Source of the DNA: Sphingobacteriia bacterium
Lineage (GTDB): Bacteria; Bacteroidota; Bacteroidia; Bacteroidales; UBA7960
Length of the DNA stretch: 64,000 nucleotides
Direction: 5' to 3'
NCBI GenBank assembly: GCA_011390785.1
Contig: JAABRR010000022.1
Coordinates: forward strand, 22,179-86,178
Shown here: positions 10,217-20,100 of the stretch, piece after piece
Layout of the letters: each line of letters begins with the position of its first letter
Position numbering within the stretch: position 1 is the stretch's first letter
Program-made: the position numbers and the translations under genes
The notes under the pieces: model-generated
The model's input: the letters and a program-made list of their open reading frames with translations, nothing else
The model's database searches: none
What the model was told of the DNA's origin: nothing

Positions 10217-12283
10217 ATGTCGGACCCATTTGACGGTAACCATTCAGAAAAAGAGATCAAAGATTCCTATCAAAGATTTGTGCATTTGTATTTTGAAAAA
10301 CGCGATTTAGAAAGTGTTTTGCCATTCTTTTCTCCCCAAATTACTTTAATTGGCTCTGGCAATAATGAAATTAATAACGGTTTTGAGTCTACAGTTGAAA
10401 TACTTATCAACGAATTTGAGCAAAATCCTGTTAAGCTAAACTACGAAGAAAAGAAAATTGACATAGTTCCTTTAGGTTCTTCTCAATGGCTGGTAATTTC
10501 CCTTTTCGACTTAAAAAGTCAATCAAATGAAATGCCTTTAACGGAAAGGGGTTACCGCTTCAGTATAATCTGGGAAAATGACTCCGGGCGTTGGCTCATA
10601 CGCCATATTCATCTTTCTAAAGGAGAGACCCCGTTTAAAGAGTGGGAAGATAATGCTTCGAATACCATTGCAGAAAAAAACGAACTGCTCGAAAAAATGG
10701 TTAATGAAAGGACCCGTCAGTTGGGCCGATTAAATATCGAGATTTCTGAGTATAAAAAGGAAATTGCAGAAACCCAAAGCCGGTTTGAAGCAGTTTTAGA
10801 AAAAACAAGTGATGGAATTATTATTGCCGATTGGAAAACCCATAGCTTTTTCATGGTTAACCAACGGATTTGTGATATTTTGGGCTATACAAAAGGTGAA
10901 ATAGAAAAATTTTGGCTTAATGATCTCATTCCACCTGATCAATTATCAAGCTCCCTTGAAAAGATTTTACAGCAATCGGTCGGTCAACTTCCCACTGCCT
11001 CTGATGTTCCCCTGATTTGTAAAAATAATGAAATCAGGTATTTCGATATCATCTCAGTAACCATAAAAATTAAACAAACAAACTACCTTGTAAGTCTGTA
11101 TCGCGACATAACTGAACAAAAAAACGCAGCTTCATGTAAACTACAGGCAGAAGCTGCCCGCAAAGCTTCTGAATCAAAGAATCTTTTTCTGGCCAACATG
11201 AGCCATGAAATCAGAACACCAGTTACCGGTATTATGGGCATGAGCGAAATACTTGGTAAAACACCCTTAAATCCAGAGCAAACAGAATACCTCGAAATTA
11301 TCAATGACTCATCAAAAATACTGTTAACACTCATAAATGACATTCTTGATATTACAAAAATTGAAGCAGGTAAGCTTCAACTGAAAAAATCTAATTTCCA
11401 GATAACCGAACTTGTCAACACTGTAAAAAAATTAACACAACCCGGGCTTTATAGTAAAAACAACAAACTTGTTATTGAAATTGATGAATCTTTACCTAAA
11501 ATCATTCATTCTGATAAAATGCGGCTTGAACAGGTTTTGATAAACCTGGTTAACAATGCCATAAAATTTACTGAAAACGGAATCATAACTATCAGTATAA
11601 AAAATATGCCCAGAGAAAATGGCGTCATAAAAGTTTATGTTTCCGATACAGGAATAGGTATAAGCCAGGAAGATCAGGTTAAGTTGTTTCAAAAATTCCA
11701 GCAGATTGATAATACTTTCGCCAAATCAGTTAATGGAAATGGATTAGGATTGTATATCTGCAAAGAGCTTATTACTCTTCTGGAAGGAGATATCGGTGTG
11801 CAAAGCACTCCGGGACAGGGAAGCACTTTTTGGTTTACTTTCCTTCCTGAAATTGCATGCCACAACTACATACCCGAAACAGATATCGAGATGGACTCTG
11901 AAATATCTTTAGATCTCAATGTATTAATTGTAGATGATAAAAGAGTAAATCTTCAGGTAATATCCATAATGTTACAATCAGCCAATTGTATTATAGATAC
12001 AGCCATCAACGGATTGGAAGCACTTGATCGGTTTGACCCTGACAAACATGAAATGGTATTGATGGATATAATGATGCCGATGATGGATGGGATTACTGCC
12101 ATGAAAGAACTTCGGAAACGTTATTTAGATGTTCCACCCATTATTGCGATAACTGCCAATGCCATGGAGGGAGATAGAGAGAAATATCTGGCTGAAGGGT
12201 TTGATGCTTATATTACCAAACCACTAACAATGCAAAAACTCTCTTCCGAATTGCTTCAATTGGGGGTAATCAAAAAGAAATAA
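10217..12283 (+). CDS. Hybrid sensor histidine kinase with N-terminal SnoaL-like domain
   Basis: A 688-residue soluble hybrid kinase. Residues 10-135 resemble a SnoaL/NTF2-like fold (SYQRFVHLYFEKRD, FSIIWENDSGRWLIRHIHLS), an unusual sensory module. A coiled coil (150-190) leads to a PAS domain (190-300). HisKA carries the phospho-acceptor His330 in NMSHEIRTP. The ATPase has the N box (NLVNNAIKF, Asn447), D box (DTGIGI, Asp477) and GNGLGL. A C-terminal receiver domain has the acidic pair Asp573/Asp574, the phospho-acceptor Asp617 (LMDIMMPMMDG) and a Lys in TKPL. No transmembrane segment is present, so the stimulus is probably intracellular. No DNA-binding output domain and no partner regulator lie adjacent. 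Confidence 0.93.
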   Translation: MSDPFDGNHSEKEIKDSYQRFVHLYFEKRDLESVLPFFSPQITLIGSGNNEINNGFESTVEILINEFEQNPVKLNYEEKKIDIVPLGSSQWLVISLFDLKSQSNEMPLTERGYRFSIIWENDSGRWLIRHIHLSKGETPFKEWEDNASNTIAEKNELLEKMVNERTRQLGRLNIEISEYKKEIAETQSRFEAVLEKTSDGIIIADWKTHSFFMVNQRICDILGYTKGEIEKFWLNDLIPPDQLSSSLEKILQQSVGQLPTASDVPLICKNNEIRYFDIISVTIKIKQTNYLVSLYRDITEQKNAASCKLQAEAARKASESKNLFLANMSHEIRTPVTGIMGMSEILGKTPLNPEQTEYLEIINDSSKILLTLINDILDITKIEAGKLQLKKSNFQITELVNTVKKLTQPGLYSKNNKLVIEIDESLPKIIHSDKMRLEQVLINLVNNAIKFTENGIITISIKNMPRENGVIKVYVSDTGIGISQEDQVKLFQKFQQIDNTFAKSVNGNGLGLYICKELITLLEGDIGVQSTPGQGSTFWFTFLPEIACHNYIPETDIEMDSEISLDLNVLIVDDKRVNLQVISIMLQSANCIIDTAINGLEALDRFDPDKHEMVLMDIMMPMMDGITAMKELRKRYLDVPPIIAITANAMEGDREKYLAEGFDAYITKPLTMQKLSSELLQLGVIKKK

Positions 12284-12345
12284 ACCGTCAGAGTTAAATT
12301 CATAATTTATCTTTTTAATTTTAATATCCCCATTACAATAGTTGC

Positions 12346-12375
12346 TAATTGAAGGCTCAATTATGTAATTTTTCG
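12346..12375 (+). terminator. Possible terminator after the hybrid kinase
   Basis: A 7-bp stem (TAATTGA / TCAATTA, 12346-12363) with an AGGC loop is followed by a T-rich stretch (TGTAATTTTT). It lies 62 nt after the kinase stop codon. The stem is AT-rich, so it is only moderately convincing. Confidence 0.35.
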
Positions 12376-12492
12376 AACATGCAGAATCTATCTCTTTTGA
12401 TTGCTTGGGCGGTGAAAAGTTATACAACAGATGCAATAAAAGCATTTTTATCAGGCCTTGTAAACAAAAAATTAAAAACACGGAAAAATCCT

Positions 12493-12500
12493 TAGTTTTG
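12493..12500 (+). promoter_or_regulatory. -7 box before the FMN-binding protein gene
   Basis: TAGTTTTG matches the Bacteroidota -7 consensus TAnnTTTG exactly, 20 nt before the start codon. No clear -33 TTTG is found at the expected spacing. Confidence 0.4.
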
Positions 12501-12519
12501 TTACGTAATAAAAAATCAG

Positions 12520-12987
12520 ATGATTATGGCCAACACACTTTATACCGACCATCAGAATGCCAGAGAAGTTATTGACAAATGCGATGTTTGTTACCTGGGA
12601 ATGATTGATCAGGATAATAAACCCTATGTTTTACCTTTTAACTTTGGCTATGAGGATGAAACCATTTATCTGCATTCGGCTCCTATTGGAAAAAAGATAG
12701 ATGTAATGAAAAATAATCCCAATGTTTGTGTAAGTTTCAGTACAGATCATAAGCTTTTCCATCGCCATGAAACGGTAGCCTGCAGCTACGGCATGCGATA
12801 CAAAAGTGTACTCGCTTTCGGGAAAATCGTTTTTATTGAAGATTTTGACGAAAAGGTAAAGGTGCTCAATATTATTATGAGGAAATATGTCGGACAGGAT
12901 TTCACATACAACCCACCAGCGGTAAATAATGTATCTGTATACAAGGTAGTGATAGATAAGATAGAAACGAAAATTTCGGGTTATTAA
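12520..12987 (+). CDS. Pyridoxamine 5'-phosphate oxidase-like FMN-binding protein
   Basis: A 155-residue cytoplasmic protein of the split-barrel flavin-binding fold. It shows CDVCYLGMIDQDNKPYVLPF at 20-39 and IYLHSAPIGKKIDVMKNNP, the family's first strands and FMN phosphate-binding region, then CVSFSTDHK and a KSVLAFGKIVFIED strand. The relatives are NimA-like and general pyridoxamine 5'-phosphate oxidase-related proteins; the reaction is unknown. Translation could also begin at the second Met (12526). The gene converges on the PAP2 gene with 19 nt between stops. Confidence 0.85.
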   Translation: MIMANTLYTDHQNAREVIDKCDVCYLGMIDQDNKPYVLPFNFGYEDETIYLHSAPIGKKIDVMKNNPNVCVSFSTDHKLFHRHETVACSYGMRYKSVLAFGKIVFIEDFDEKVKVLNIIMRKYVGQDFTYNPPAVNNVSVYKVVIDKIETKISGY

Positions 12988-13006
12988 TTGCTACTTAACT
13001 TTTAAG

Positions 13007-13579
13007 TTATATTAACGGATAAAATTTCCTGGTAAAAAACTTCCAAAACTGAATAACCAGTAATGCCACTAACAGGCCTACAATGGCACCTACCAAAACA
13101 TCGCCGGGGTAATGGACACCCAGGTAAATGCGACTATATGCATTTAAAAAAGCAAATATCACCATAACGGGCACTATGTATTTAATACGACCCTTTAACA
13201 GATGAATAATAAAAACAGCCAGCGCCATTGAATTAGCTGCATGCGATGAAGCAAATCCGTATTTACCGCCCTGGTAACCATAAACAGTATGTACCAACCC
13301 TTCCAAATTTTCATCGCGCGAGGGCCTAAATCGCTGAAAGTAATCCTTCATAAACCCGGTAATCTGGTCAGACAAAGTGATGAGTATGGCAATCAGAACA
13401 AGGATAAGCAATAATTTCCAACCATAGTGTTTGTAGCAAAACCAAATTAGCAAGGCATAAAATGGAATCCAGAAATATTTATTACTTACCCAGTACATAA
13501 TAGGATCGAGCCACGCAGTGTTAAACCCATTAAGGAAAAGGAAAATATCTTTATCGAGCTGCAGCAAAAAATCGAGCAT
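13007..13579 (-). CDS. PAP2-family membrane phosphatase
   Basis: A 190-residue integral membrane protein carrying the three PAP2 signature motifs in order: KDYFQRFRP (K-x6-RP), ASSHAANSMA (SxH) and SRIYLGVHYPGDV (SR-x5-H-x3-D). About five or six transmembrane helices surround these. Members dephosphorylate lipid phosphates such as undecaprenyl diphosphate or phosphatidate at the outer face of the inner membrane; the actual substrate is not determined here. It is the last gene of the hpt-adk-obg run, 17 nt after obg. Confidence 0.9.
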   Translation of the reverse strand: MLDFLLQLDKDIFLFLNGFNTAWLDPIMYWVSNKYFWIPFYALLIWFCYKHYGWKLLLILVLIAILITLSDQITGFMKDYFQRFRPSRDENLEGLVHTVYGYQGGKYGFASSHAANSMALAVFIIHLLKGRIKYIVPVMVIFAFLNAYSRIYLGVHYPGDVLVGAIVGLLVALLVIQFWKFFTRKFYPLI

Positions 13580-13596
13580 AAGAACCGAACAAACAG

Positions 13597-14595
13597 TTAA
13601 TCAAATAAATTTTGGTTCAATGTTTTCCAGAGCAAATCTTTTAGTTGAACAAGGCCCATTTGAGTGTGTGATGATATCATTGCATAAGGCATATCAGGAA
13701 GCTCATCCTTAAGCTCATCAAGCATTTGCTCATCAGCCATATCGCATTTTGTTACGGCCAGTATACGCTGCTTGTCGAGCAATTCAGGATTAAACATTTT
13801 GAGCTCATTCAGCAATACTTCATATTCGTGTGCTACATCATCGCTATCTACCGGAATAAGGAAAAGCAAAACCGAATTACGTTCTATATGTCTTAAAAAA
13901 CGATGTCCCAGTCCTTTGCCTTCATGAGCACCTTCAATAATACCAGGAATATCTGCCATTACAAAAGACTGCTGATCACGATAAGGCACCATACCCAGAT
14001 TGGGAACAAGGGTGGTAAATGGATAATCAGCAATTTCGGGTTTGGCAGCAGAAAGCACCGACAATAGCGTTGATTTTCCGGCATTGGGAAAACCTACCAA
14101 ACCAACATCGGCCAAAATCTTCAGTTCCATTACCACAAAAGCTTCCCGGGCTGGTTCGCCGGGTTGAGCATATCTGGGTGTTTGGTTGGTTGATGATTTA
14201 AAATGGATGTTTCCCTGCCCGCCACGGCCCCCTTCCAGCAATATAATTTCCTGATCGTGTTCGGTAATCTCCGCCAATACTTCTCCGGTTTCAGTATCTT
14301 TTGCCAGTGTACCCAGCGGAACTTCAATGGTAACATCTTTTCCAAAAGAACCGGTCTTACCCTGCCCTTTACCACCTGTGCCATCTTCGGCAGCCACATG
14401 GCGGGTGTACCTTAAATGGAGCAATGTCCACAGGTTTCTGTTGCCTTTTAAAATTACGTGGCCTCCCCTGCCACCATCACCCCCATCAGGGCCACCTTTT
14501 GGGACATATTTGGCGCGCAAAAAATGCATCGACCCTGCCCCTCCTTTTCCTGACCGACAATGAATTTTTATGTAATCTACAAAATTTGAGTTCAA
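13597..14595 (-). CDS. obg: GTPase Obg (CgtA)
   Basis: A 332-residue ribosome-associated GTPase. The glycine-rich Obg fold occupies residues 1-158 ([24 protein letters not shown]). The G domain follows with P-loop GFPNAGKS (168-175), switch I DYPFTTL (190-196), G3 DIPG (215-218) and G4 TKCD. The C-terminal OCT domain of some Obg proteins is absent, as is usual in Bacteroidota. Obg acts in late 50S assembly and stress control. It lies 63 nt downstream of adk. Confidence 0.96.
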   Translation of the reverse strand: MNSNFVDYIKIHCRSGKGGAGSMHFLRAKYVPKGGPDGGDGGRGGHVILKGNRNLWTLLHLRYTRHVAAEDGTGGKGQGKTGSFGKDVTIEVPLGTLAKDTETGEVLAEITEHDQEIILLEGGRGGQGNIHFKSSTNQTPRYAQPGEPAREAFVVMELKILADVGLVGFPNAGKSTLLSVLSAAKPEIADYPFTTLVPNLGMVPYRDQQSFVMADIPGIIEGAHEGKGLGHRFLRHIERNSVLLFLIPVDSDDVAHEYEVLLNELKMFNPELLDKQRILAVTKCDMADEQMLDELKDELPDMPYAMISSHTQMGLVQLKDLLWKTLNQNLFD

Positions 14596-14658
14596 AGTAA
14601 AATGTTTTTTAAGTAAAGTTCCGGTAATTGTTTTCCAAATTTTCTAATAGCATTAAAT

Positions 14659-15273
14659 TTAACCATGAGTTAAACCCGCGCGTGTTAGTATTTCTTTGGT
14701 TTTCAAGAAATACTCTACTACCTGCGCAATACGTTCAGAAACCACTTTCACCGGTGCCATTCCGCTAATGTAAGAGATTTTTTGTTGATTCCCGTAATAA
14801 TCTTTCAAAAGCCTGGTATGGTTACGATACACATCCATCCGTTTATGAATGATTTCTTCGTTATCATCAAGTCTTCCAGAATCTTCACCTCTATTTAGCA
14901 TTCTGTTTATCAATTCTTCTTCATCTACCACCATACAAAAAACAATGCTGATAGGGATCCCCTTTTTATCCAACATCTTATCAAGCACAACAGCCTGATT
15001 TAAGGTACGCGGAAATCCATCAAACACTAAACCCGGGACATGGGCATATTGACTGGCAACCCGATATAGCTTTTTGAGAACAACCGGATCAGGAATAAGT
15101 AATCCGTTTTTCATAAAATGAATTACATCCTTTCCAAGCTGGGTTCCCTTTCTAAACTCTTCGCGGAACAATTCACCGGTTGACAGGTGCACAAGTTTGT
15201 ACCTGTTTGCGATGCGGGCAGATTGCGTACCTTTTCCGCACCCCGGTGGCCCGAAGAGTATCAGATTTAACAT
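14659..15273 (-). CDS. adk: Adenylate kinase
   Basis: A 204-residue cytoplasmic enzyme that interconverts AMP, ADP and ATP. It has P-loop GPPGCGKGT (8-16), the AMP-binding HLSTGELFR segment, DGFPRT and a short LID (NRGEDSGRLDDNEE) without the zinc cysteines of long-form kinases. It sits between hpt and obg, 43 nt after hpt, consistent with a nucleotide-metabolism operon. Confidence 0.95.
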   Translation of the reverse strand: MLNLILFGPPGCGKGTQSARIANRYKLVHLSTGELFREEFRKGTQLGKDVIHFMKNGLLIPDPVVLKKLYRVASQYAHVPGLVFDGFPRTLNQAVVLDKMLDKKGIPISIVFCMVVDEEELINRMLNRGEDSGRLDDNEEIIHKRMDVYRNHTRLLKDYYGNQQKISYISGMAPVKVVSERIAQVVEYFLKTKEILTRAGLTHG

Positions 15274-15316
15274 ATTCGTTAATATTGATATTGAAGAACC
15301 CTTTACAATTCAGAAA

Positions 15317-15874
15317 TTATTCTTCAATTTTGTATATATCAGCCAGGTTTCGGCCAAATCCATTGTAATCCAAACCGTATCCAACAATAAAATCACGGGG
15401 GATTTCCAACCCGATATAATCAGGATGAATATCTGTTCTTAATGCTTCCGGTTTAAATAAAAGGGATGCTACCTTAAGGGTAGCAGGGTTATATTGTTTC
15501 AGGTCTTCTAGCAAATGTTTTATGGTAATTCCGCTATCTATAATATCTTCCAGGATTACCACGTGCCGGTCGGTAATGTTATCGGTAAGCCCTATAAGTG
15601 TTTTTACTTCCTCGGTTGTTTGAGTGCCTTTGTAGGATGAAAGCCTGATAAAACTAATTTCGCAAACTCCCTGGTATTCTTTCATTAAATCGGCAGAAAA
15701 CATAAATGAACCATTAAGTACACACAAAAACAGAGGGTTTTTAAGGGCAAAGTCATCGTAAATATCAGATGCAATTTTTTTCACTGCATCATGAATTTTT
15801 TCTGATTCAATGTATTTGACAAAATATTTGTCGTTTACCTTAATTCTTTTTTTGGTGTGTGTTTGATCTGTCAT
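15317..15874 (-). CDS. hpt: Hypoxanthine phosphoribosyltransferase
   Basis: A 185-residue purine salvage enzyme that converts hypoxanthine or guanine and PRPP to IMP or GMP. The PRPP-binding motif VVILEDIIDSGITI lies near residues 104-117, the loop FLCVLNGSFMF near 48-58 precedes it, and the C-terminal PRDFIVGYGLDYNGFGR contributes to purine binding. It is the first gene of the hpt-adk-obg-PAP2 operon. A -7 box lies 30 nt upstream. Confidence 0.95.
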   Translation of the reverse strand: MTDQTHTKKRIKVNDKYFVKYIESEKIHDAVKKIASDIYDDFALKNPLFLCVLNGSFMFSADLMKEYQGVCEISFIRLSSYKGTQTTEEVKTLIGLTDNITDRHVVILEDIIDSGITIKHLLEDLKQYNPATLKVASLLFKPEALRTDIHPDYIGLEIPRDFIVGYGLDYNGFGRNLADIYKIEE

Positions 15875-15903
15875 TATTCCCGGAAGTTTAGGTTACTAAA
15901 GTA

Positions 15904-15911
15904 CAAAAATA
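15904..15911 (-). promoter_or_regulatory. -7 box of the hpt operon
   Basis: On the minus strand the sequence reads TATTTTTG, an exact TAnnTTTG match, giving a leader of about 25 nt before hpt. No clear -33 box is seen. It lies back to back with the box for the metallophosphoesterase gene. Confidence 0.4.
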
Positions 15912-15977
15912 AGCTATTGAACTTGGGCGGCATGAATTATTTTCATGAAAAATATCAACATTTTGTGAAAAGCTCAT

Positions 15978-15985
15978 TAGCTTTG
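15978..15985 (+). promoter_or_regulatory. -7 box of the metallophosphoesterase gene
   Basis: TAGCTTTG is an exact TAnnTTTG match 31 nt before the preferred start codon at 16017. Transcription would begin near 15992, which argues against the upstream in-frame ATG at 15990. Confidence 0.45.
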
Positions 15986-16016
15986 ATTTTTGAACCATAT
16001 ATACCGGAAAATAATT

Positions 16017-16520
16017 ATGCAAAGAATTGGGCTTTTATCAGATACACATGGCTTTGTCCATCCCGAATTACCGAGAATCTTTAAAGATTGTGATGAAATT
16101 TGGCATGCCGGAGATTTCGGAAACCTGCAAACGGTGGATACCTTAAAATCAATTAAGCCACTAAAAGGGGTTTACGGAAATATCGATTCAACTGACATAA
16201 GACAAGAATATCCTGAAACGTTAAGGTTTTTTTGTGAAGAAGTTGATGTGGTGATGACCCACATAGGTGGTTACCCCGGGAATTATGCTCCTGATGTAAG
16301 AAAAATTATGCAAACCCATCCTCCAAAATTATTTATATGCGGACATTCGCATATTCTGAAAATCATTCACGACAAAAAACACAACTGCCTGCATCTAAAT
16401 CCGGGAGCGGCAGGCAGGCATGGGTTTCATAAAGTAATCAGTATGCTAAGATTTGTGATTGACAAATCCGCCATCAAGGACATGGAAATAATAGAATTTC
16501 CGCGAGATGAGAAATCATAA
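16017..16520 (+). CDS. YfcE/MJ0936-family metallophosphoesterase
   Basis: A 167-residue predicted phosphodiesterase. The calcineurin-like metal-binding motifs are complete: LSDTHG (7-12), HAGDFG, GNID, THIGG, and CGHSH near residue 110. The family hydrolyses model phosphodiesters in vitro with Mn2+; physiological substrates are mostly unknown. The start at 16017 (MQRIGLLSDTHG) matches the family's usual beginning. Its 3' end overlaps the end of the S41 pseudogene on the other strand by 6 nt. Confidence 0.9.
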   Translation: MQRIGLLSDTHGFVHPELPRIFKDCDEIWHAGDFGNLQTVDTLKSIKPLKGVYGNIDSTDIRQEYPETLRFFCEEVDVVMTHIGGYPGNYAPDVRKIMQTHPPKLFICGHSHILKIIHDKKHNCLHLNPGAAGRHGFHKVISMLRFVIDKSAIKDMEIIEFPRDEKS

Positions 16521-16990
16521 CTGTTTTAGCAACTCTTCAATGGCCTTATCCAGCTGAGGTCGACGATTGTGGAGCCTGTCGTGAAAAGATTCTCTGACTT
16601 CCAGATCGGACGCTACTCCTTCCATTTCAAGATTTTCTCCATCGAGGGTATAGCACCCCCAGCTGGGCAACCGACCGAATGAGCCATCAACAAAAGATTT
16701 TCCTGATGTAAAGATGATCCACCGGTAGGTTTCAACCCCGATGATCTGACCCAGTTCCAATTGCCGAAACCCTTAGGCCGTCATTTCAGCATCGCTCAGG
16801 CTGCGTTCGTTAATGGTTAGCACCATGGGTTTGGCTGCCGGCCCGAAATTGGGTTGGGGAGCCATTTCACCACCCCGGTATCTCCAGCCAAGATAGGGCC
16901 GTTGAGAAAGAAACTGCAACACATCATCATGAACATTGCCTCCACGATTGAAGCAGATATCAAACAATAAGGCATCTTTTCTATTGCCGG
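16515..16990 (-). pseudogene. S41 (tricorn-type) peptidase, truncated and with nonsense codon
   Basis: Only the last roughly 155 codons of an S41 peptidase remain. The upstream part reads RKDALLFDICFNRGGN and later INERSLSDAEMTA, matching the family's NGGG region and the S-x-SDAE catalytic Ser segment. An in-frame TAA at 16773-16775 interrupts the frame where relatives have Glu before the GFRQL segment. The frame then continues to GQIIGVETYRW and the typical end DGENLEMEGVASDLEV and QLDKAIEELLKQL. Homology stops at about 16990 on the 5' side, abutting an inverted-repeat element. Full-length tricorn-type S41 peptidases are near 1000 residues, so the gene is dead. Confidence 0.8.
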
Positions 16991-16995
16991 CCCAA

Positions 16996-17079
16996 CTCCC
17001 CCTTTCAAGGGGGTCGGGGGGATGTTTTTCACCGGTGGTGTTGCCTTACACATCCCCCGTGCCCCCTTCAAAGGGGGAA
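16996..17079. repeat. 84-bp imperfect inverted-repeat element
   Basis: Two 30-31-nt arms face each other around a spacer of about 24 nt. The left arm (16996-17025) starts CTCCCCCTTTCAAGGGGG and ends GGGGGATGT. The right arm (17049-17079) is its inverted copy with about five mismatches. Each arm also contains its own small palindrome (CCCCCTTTCAAGGGGG). The layout fits a non-coding miniature repeat of the kind dispersed in Bacteroidota genomes. It lies exactly where the S41 pseudogene loses homology. Confidence 0.7.
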
Positions 17080-17131
17080 TCCGGGCAGTACTAAATCATA
17101 AGATAAACAACACTGAAATATCATTCCCCAA

Positions 17132-20100
17132 TCAATTACCTACCACAACAATTTTAATCGTTTCTCCCTGGCTGGATTGAAAGAAATAAATACCAGGTAA
17201 AACATCCGAAACGTCCATTTTTATATTATTTTGTATGCCGGCAATCTGCCTTCCCTGTAAATCGAACAAAGAACCTGAAACCATTTTATTAAAAGTAATT
17301 ACACTGTTATTTACCGGGTTGGGAATTGCCAACAGCGGCTGAGCAAAATCCCAAATGGTTTCTGCTGAAAGGGGGTCGTTGATGCTGATTAAATTCAGAC
17401 CTATCATATCTCGTGCACCGACATCAGGATTGGTTTGTTGTCCGGTAAAATAATACACCCATCGCAGCTGCACATAAGGCTTATTAACGGCATCGGCAGG
17501 CAGAGCAAGATTCCAGAAAGTTTGTGAATGGCCAACTGTTTCGCTGCGATTATAAACAACAGGATTTCCCCAGCTATCAGTCCAATCATCCCATCCATCG
17601 GAAATATCAGTACGGTATTGCAATCGCATAGCATAAACCCTTGAATTTATTATCATGGTAGATGCTTTCCATGTTAATTCAAATTCATATAAACTCCGGG
17701 TATCGATAGCTAAAATGGCAGCCCCAAGATCACGGTCGCGACCAGTGTTGATAAACGAAATTCCTTCGTCCTCCAGACCGTTGATCCTTGTCCTGCTCTG
17801 GTTTCGATACGGAAAGCCAATATTCCCCTGATCATCTGCATGATAATCATCATAAGGAATATGGTAGGCATAAAGGAACTGGTTATCCAGCATTGGATCA
17901 TCTGCATCGCTTTGGACAAAAAGCATGTTATCAGGAAAAGAACCTTCGGGTTCATCGGCACTCCAGAAATTGAAAACGTAAGATTCTTCAGCTATAACAG
18001 CTGCTTCGGGATATGCCAGAATGTAAAACCCATCCTTCAGAGGAGGATTTATGCCATCTGAAATTTCAATGGTTACTTCAGTTCCTCCAGCTTTTGATGC
18101 TGCAATACCAATAACACCTCCGTTATAGTTTACAGAAAGAACATCTGGTGAAGCAATCTGAAAACTAAATTGCAGGGGTTGACCGTTGGGGTGTGAGTAG
18201 TAATCAGCAGGATTGATGGTTAGTGTTTCACCCTGGGCAATGGTCTGAAAATAGTCTGGTAAAACATCTACGATTACCGGGGGTTGAATCACCCCTACCA
18301 TGGGTTCAGCATCAACCGTAACATTATCGAAACGATTATTCCCTGCAGCACCCCCTTCTTCAGTTTCATCAAATCCAAAAGAAATTTTCAATGTTAGCAG
18401 GGCATTGTTATCCGCTTCAGCAATACTATCAAAATCAAAGGAAAAAAGAGTAGGTGTTTCGGTAATCATAAGGGTATCCAATGGGTAAAATTGTTCCCCA
18501 TCAAGGGAATAACTTATGTATTGCTGGTTTGCCCCACTACCAGATCTGCGGGTTTCATAGGAAACAATAAGATTCTGATAATTCAGGGAAGGTATCTCAA
18601 AAACAATTTCAGCATTCAGGGGATTGTTAACGCGTAAGTGATTACCAGCAGGATCACCATTGCGTGCATTTAATCCGGAAAAATCCTGCCCATCATCCAC
18701 AATAATTTCAACATCAGCCCCTTCTGTGAAAGAAATGCCTGCATTATTTACTGAATAAGTGGGAATAAGGTAATCGTCTTCATTAAAATTCCAGTAATGA
18801 ATAAGAGAATAGGGTTCACCCAGTTGTTGATCCATCCATTGCAAACGCTGTTTTAGCCAGTTGGTCATCCAGTCAACTTCTTCCTTGTATGTGTTGCCAA
18901 CAAACCAATTGGGCCAAATCCAGGTGCCTAACGTATTCCAATTTTGCTGATCGCGGGGTTGTGCTTCACTCAAAAGATTATTATAATAATGAATCCTGCT
19001 CATAAGATTAAAATTGGAAAAGGCATGGCTACGCAAAACCCTGTATCGCTTTTTGTACTGTTGCATAAAAACCGGATCCTGAAACAACCGGGTGTACCAT
19101 CTCCAGGCATACTCATCCTGACCCAACAAGGAATAATACCACCCTTGTGGATTCCAGGCATTAAGGTAATTTGCATTTCCCATAGCGAGGTTGTAATCCC
19201 AGATAGGGCCGGCCTTAATCTTGCCTTCGCGATCTTTATGATAGAAAAAACTCAGACGATAACCATCAATCTCTTTTAATAGCTCCGTTATCAGATGAAC
19301 ATCAATAAAAGAGGCCGGATCAATAAAGGCATTGTAACCAGTAACAGGATCAGAAAAGTTTCCGGAAAACAAAACGGTTTCCAGCGAGTCAATATAGGAA
19401 ATAAGGTATTGCTTTTGGGCCGGGGTTGCTGTAAACTCATCAGGACGAACAAAGCGGAATTCACTTTCACGGGCAGTTAAAAATCCATTTTCGCCATCAT
19501 TAAGTCTGTCAATACTAAAAATATAACCACCGGAAACTTCAGGATAATTGTTGTGATGAAGTTCGAGCTCCTGAATATCAACTCTGCCAGGGGCGATTTT
19601 TATCCGTTCTTTAAGCAGATAAACCCCTCTGTAGTCTCCTGGTTTTAGCTCATCATTGCCTGAGTGCAGGAATAATTCCACAAAACGGGTTCGTGGAGAA
19701 TAACGCCCCATCTGTTCTCCGATGCTGTAGGATATTGCATTACGCATTAATGTTTTATCGGTATAAGGGCCATGCAATATCCAGTTATGTTCTTCGGGCA
19801 TGCCCAGAAGTGAAACTTTCCTGTTGGTTTCATCCTCTTCCAGGGTATGAAAACCATAACCCTTTTTGGGAAACATTTGTGAGCTCGACCCTCTTACATC
19901 AGCATCAATGCGTCCGGTGAAACTGGTTTGCCCATTGAGTTTTGTCCGGGCATCGGATTCGCCATCACCCACCAAACTCATATAGGCAATACTTTTCTCA
20001 CCCGGGGTAATGGCCTGATTAAACTGATGAATGATCATTAAAGGCAAGTTGGACGAAAAATCTATGAGCTCCTCATGAACTACGGAATAAGTATTGGCAG

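Noticed and set aside
12995..13009. Small palindrome between the two convergent stop codons as a bidirectional terminator
   Set aside because: The six-base-pair AT stem with a two-base centre is too weak to support.
13518..14563. Several open frames on the plus strand across obg and PAP2
   Set aside because: They are antisense to well-recognised genes and have low-complexity translations.
17840..19920. Open frames on the plus strand across the CotH gene
   Set aside because: Antisense to a protein with clear domains; no family resemblance.
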